Shown: positions 7,881 through 10,096 of the stretch, piece by piece
Numbering within the stretch: position 1 is the stretch's first letter
Layout: each line of letters starts with the position of its first letter
Origin: Euperipatoides rowelli
Lineage: Eukaryota > Onychophora > Udeonychophora > Euonychophora > Peripatopsidae
Length of the DNA: 10,096 bases
Assembly (NCBI GenBank): GCA_003024985.2
Contig: PXIH01S0018076.1
Direction: 5' to 3' (one strand)
Made by a program: the position numbers and the translations under genes
The notes under the pieces: generated by a model
Databases searched by the model: none
What the model was told of the DNA's origin: nothing
The model's input: the letters and a program-made list of their open reading frames with translations, nothing else

Positions 7881-7906
7881 CTATAGAATGCCGACCAAGA
7901 GCGCAC
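7881..7906 (+). repeat. Left terminal inverted repeat
   Basis: CTATAGAATGCCGACCAAGA plus six more bases. It matches the complement of 8546-8571 with mismatches at positions 2, 10, 15, 20 and 26. Confidence 0.72.
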
Positions 7907-8545
7907 ACCAAGCAAGAGTGCCCCCCTATTTCTTGGCAAAACATAGGTAAACAGCGCCATCGCCAAATAGTAGCGCCATCACTGCACTTTGACTTTTTTA
8001 TCCTCTGAAAGAAATCCAAGGGGTATCCAAACAAGAGCACCCCCCTAGATTTTTGCTTCATTTTACCTAATCTAATGTTCAGGACAGTATATCCATACAA
8101 GAGTGCCATGTAAAAATTTTCATGTCACCATCTGACATTATTATGCTGTGATGTCATTTTTATGTGTTTTATGTCATATAGATAAATATAGCTTCTATAA
8201 ATAACATTGAATCCTCATAAACAGAACGAAAGAGGCCTGTAAATTAAAAAGTGAAAGTTTTAACTTAGACGACACTCTTACTTGGCACATATATCAGCCA
8301 ACCTTTATTGATGTGTGACGTCATGTTTTAGTGTGTACCAGCCAATTTCCTAAAGTTTTGGGGAGCATGTCCAAGCAAGGGTACCATTTTGAAAAACAAT
8401 ATTTTTAAGGAATTCTGATTGTAGCCAAACAAGAGCGCCTGGTCAGTTTTGCAATGCAATGCATTGTGGTAAATCTAAGGTTTACTAGCATGGAGCCGAA
8501 CAAGAGCGCCACCCCCATTTCCCCCCAAACGACTGATAAGAGCGC
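7896..8545 (+). repeat. Reiterated CAAGAGCGC-type motif inside the element
   Basis: Plus-strand copies are at 7896 (CAAGAGCGC), 7913 (CAAGAGTGC), 8032 (CAAGAGCAC), 8098 (CAAGAGTGC), 8376 (CAAGGGTAC), 8430 and 8501 (both CAAGAGCGC) and 8537 (TAAGAGCGC). An inverted copy is at 8548-8556. Several are preceded by (G)CCAAA or CCGAA and followed by C runs, so the repeated unit is longer than 9 bp. Spacing is irregular (17 to 278 bp), unlike a tandem satellite. The pattern fits subterminal transposase-binding repeats derived from the element end. A perfect TGACGTCA lies at 8316-8323 between them. Confidence 0.75.
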
Positions 8546-8571
8546 ATGCGCCCTTGCTCGGAATTCTATGG
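8546..8571 (-). repeat. Right terminal inverted repeat
   Basis: Read on the minus strand it starts CCATAGAATTCCGAGCAAGG. It overlaps the palindromic GCGCATGCGC at 8542-8551, where a direct and an inverted copy of the core motif meet. Confidence 0.72.
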
Positions 8572-8573
8572 TA

Positions 8574-8725
8574 ATAAGATTGAAGCAAACCAATAGAAAA
8601 TCTAAAATAAAGTCATAAGACTTAACCTACCAATAGCGAAGTGATCCTATATGAATTTCCTGAAGTATTTAAAAAGTTTTTATTTTTTAATTAATAAAAT
8701 ATATTTTAATTTCTTTTTATTTCAG
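8574..8725 (+). other. Possible intron end with polypyrimidine tract and 3' splice site
   Basis: The last 35 bases are T-rich (TTTTAATTTCTTTTTATTTCAG) and end in AG at 8724-8725, a good animal 3' splice site. CTTAAC at about 8621 could serve as a branch point, though it is rather distant. No gene lies in the stretch itself. Confidence 0.4.
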
Positions 8726-8803
8726 GAAAATTGAACGAATGTAAAAATGAAAGACGCCGCATCATGGCTCGAGAAAATTCACTTTATTACCAGCCATATC
8801 AAG
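8726..8803 (+). CDS. Candidate 78-bp exon, unknown product
   Basis: The interval is bounded by a strong 3' splice site (polypyrimidine tract, TTTCAG before 8726) and a 5' splice site (AAG then GTAATT at 8804). It is clearly less AT-rich than both flanks. Two frames are open. Frame one uses codons from 8728, as a phase 1-1 internal exon containing RRRIMARENSLYYQPYQ; its ATG at 8764 has A at -3 and G at +4. Frame two begins with ATG at 8747 in an AAAA context and gives MKDAASWLEKIHFITSHIK, ending exactly at the donor in phase 0. I recognise neither peptide. It could be an internal exon or the first coding exon after a 5' UTR intron. The partner exons are not in view. Confidence 0.4.
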
Positions 8804-9343
8804 GTAATTTTTGTTGTTTATTATTATTAGGTTTTAACATAACTACATTATACCCGCAGTGGTTCCAAAATCAGAATAGCTGAAGACCTAATTATATTTG
8901 CAAGGAAAATTTTTATTTTTAAAAAAAAAATAGCTTTTTAGCTTTACCAAAGCTATTTATTTATACAAACCAATGTAACCAATATGTAGATTTCCATATA
9001 CAAAAGATAGAAATTTACAGAATGAAATCTTATTTCATTCCTTATTATATTTATTTNTTTATTAAGTAATAAATAAATATACTTTGTAATTTATTTATTT
9101 TGGAATTTAATGATGTATATGTGATTTATTGTGATTATTACTAAAGATATGCCAATCACCCAATCTATGTCCAAATTATGCCCTTATCCCCCTGTTCTTA
9201 GCTTCTAAAGCCCTTTTGATGAAAGCTGTCAAGAATGTTGAAGTTATTTGTTTATTTAAATTAAAGTCTATAAAGATTTTAATTACAAGAAGTCTAAAGA
9301 AACAGTTATTTAATGTTTTCAATTACATTTGTTGAAATGTTTC
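8804..9343 (+). other. AT-rich DNA, possible intron, with hairpins
   Basis: If the exon at 8726-8803 is real, this is the start of its downstream intron. Two clear inverted repeats occur: 8928-8937 with 8949-8958 (AAATAGCTTT and its complement, 11-nt loop) and 9020-9028 with 9032-9040 (GAATGAAAT, 3-nt loop). AT-only palindromes lie near 9066-9100. One unresolved base is at 9057. No further exon is convincing. Confidence 0.4.
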
Positions 9344-9555
9344 GTTACTATAGCAACAAGGTGGAGCTGAGAATATTATGTTTAATATTTAATAAAAAGT
9401 TATTATTTCGTAATTGTTACAGTTTGTTATTCTCACCTAATGGTGCTGTTGTGTAAATAAATTTGCATATAAGGAAGTTTATGCTTACCATAGCAACCAA
9501 TCAGCTGTTAGTGGGCATGGAAGAGACACTCCTAGCAACCAAAGAATATAAATAG
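9344..9555 (+). promoter_or_regulatory. Candidate RNA polymerase II promoter with RFX X-box-like, octamer, CCAAT, E-box and TATA motifs
   Basis: In order: GTTACTATAGCAAC (9344-9357) and CTTACCATAGCAAC (9484-9497) each resemble the RFX X-box inverted repeat GTTRCCATGGYAAC, and a TAGCAAC half-site lies at 9533-9539. The octamer ATTTGCAT is at 9461-9468, CCAAT at 9497-9501, the E-box CAGCTG at 9502-9507 and TATAAATAG at 9547-9555. The CCAAT-to-TATA distance (about 50 bp) is normal for a plus-strand TATA promoter, which would start transcription near 9578. RFX sites often mark ciliary or cell-cycle genes in animals. That link is inference only. The TATA motif could instead belong to an unrecognised LTR. 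Confidence 0.45.
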
Positions 9556-10096
9556 AGTGGTTGAAGAGGAATCGAGGTCTTGACTGATCAGAAATGCTCC
9601 TGACTAGTAGAATCATCATCTCCTAGCATAATTCTGAAGATGACATTCTACCCTTTAAACTTAACATAACTTTTTCTTAAGCTAACTTGCTATAAATTAA
9701 ATCATATTTATTAGCAATGTTTATCAACATAGAAGCAAAGCTGAATATTTTAATAAAATCAAAAATAATCATTTTTACTGAAAACAGTATTCCTCAACAA
9801 GTAGATGTCAATAAACATAATCCAGAACAGAGCCAAGCAGACAAACTGATGAGATAAAGCAGATAATCCAGCCAAAGATTAAACCAGACTTCAATTATTA
9901 TAACAATATTGCAGAGACTTTTCCAGATATAAACATTGTAGCTGAAACTTAAAATCAAAGACTCTTAATATAAACTCAACTTAATTCCAGTAAACCAAAC
10001 CCTATCTTAAAACCCTACTCCCTTCCTTCCCTTTAACCTTTTCCAATCCAATTAGTTTTTCCATAGTGTCTCCCCCAAATCCAAATTAAAAAAAAA
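9556..10096 (+). other. Region downstream of the TATA motif, no gene recognised
   Basis: Only very short open frames follow the predicted start, for example an ATG at 9594 with 10 codons. From about 9780 the strand is poor in G and rich in A and C. A frame of about 40 codons ending near 9950 has no recognisable domain. AATAAA occurs at 9753-9758. The window ends in a C/T-rich stretch and nine A. This may be a 5' untranslated exon, intron or an unrecognised repeat. Confidence 0.35.

Larger units (their letters stand above)
7881..8571. mobile_element. TA-flanked terminal-inverted-repeat miniature element
   Basis: The left end (7881-7906) and the complement of the right end (8546-8571) match at 21 of 26 positions, both reading C(T/C)ATAGAAT(G/T)CCGA. 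Each end is flanked by TA (7879-7880 and 8572-8573), the target duplication of Tc1/mariner and some related DNA transposons. No transposase frame exists in the 691 bp, so the element would be non-autonomous. The core CAAGAGCGC of the end repeat recurs inside. The left boundary is supported by the loss of similarity beyond the TA, but a TA duplication alone is weak evidence. Confidence 0.72.

Noticed and set aside
7820-8008. 62-codon plus-strand open frame
   Set aside because: It crosses the left boundary of the TA-flanked element and encodes its terminal repeat. No domain is visible.
7843-8109. 88-codon open frame on the minus strand with a repeated ALLFGY-like peptide
   Set aside because: The repeated peptide is the reverse reading of the CAAGAGCGC repeats of the miniature element, not a protein family.
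8405-8593. 62-codon open frame on the minus strand
   Set aside because: Same cause: it covers the right part of the repeat-containing miniature element and its terminal repeat.
9780-9952. Possible gag-like coding remnant (about 40 codons)
   Set aside because: Two short frames look slightly protein-like, but stops are frequent and no zinc knuckle or capsid motif is visible.

Overview
This is an AT-rich (roughly 70% A+T by eye), gene-poor stretch of nuclear DNA, most likely from an invertebrate animal. The reasons are a decayed Ty3/Gypsy retrotransposon, a hAT relic of the Buster/Charlie (ZBED5/GTF2IRD2-like) type, a TA-flanked miniature element, divergent minisatellites, one spliceosomal-looking exon and an animal-style TATA promoter. 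There are no bacterial operons, Shine-Dalgarno sites or full-length protein genes. The species cannot be fixed from the sequence. Three bases are unresolved (2524-2525 and 9057).

Layout: 1-310 is AT-rich filler with a 20-bp palindrome. 311-1066 is a tandem array of a ~95-bp unit (A) alternating with a ~49-bp unit (B), in the order A-B-A-B-A-B-A-A-A-B. 1067-1413 is AT-rich. 1414-2282 is a second, unrelated array of two related ~110-137-bp units, X and Y, in the order X-Y-X-Y-Y-X-Y. 2284-2573 holds diverged A units in the opposite orientation, so the X/Y array is bracketed by inverted A arrays, a Foldback-like layout. The last inverted A unit ends in a 27-bp palindrome (2561-2587), and a 5'-truncated Ty3/Gypsy element starts directly after it. 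That element keeps the end of reverse transcriptase, RNase H, integrase, a polypurine tract and one LTR, all broken by stops and frameshifts.

5064-6735 is mostly featureless AT-rich DNA with a few short repeats. 6736-7229 is a 494-bp internally deleted hAT element whose 8-bp target-site duplication (CTCTAAAA) is intact on both sides. It holds about 108 codons of dead transposase. 7881-8571 is a 691-bp TA-flanked element with 26-bp terminal inverted repeats whose inner motif (CAAGAGCGC) recurs through the element. 8726-8803 has the form of a 78-bp internal or first coding exon. 9344-9555 carries a cluster of promoter motifs: two RFX X-box-like sites, an octamer, CCAAT, an E-box and TATA. No host gene can be named.

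No set of genes here works together as a pathway. The window is a record of successive repeat and transposon insertions around possible pieces of one or two host genes at its right end.
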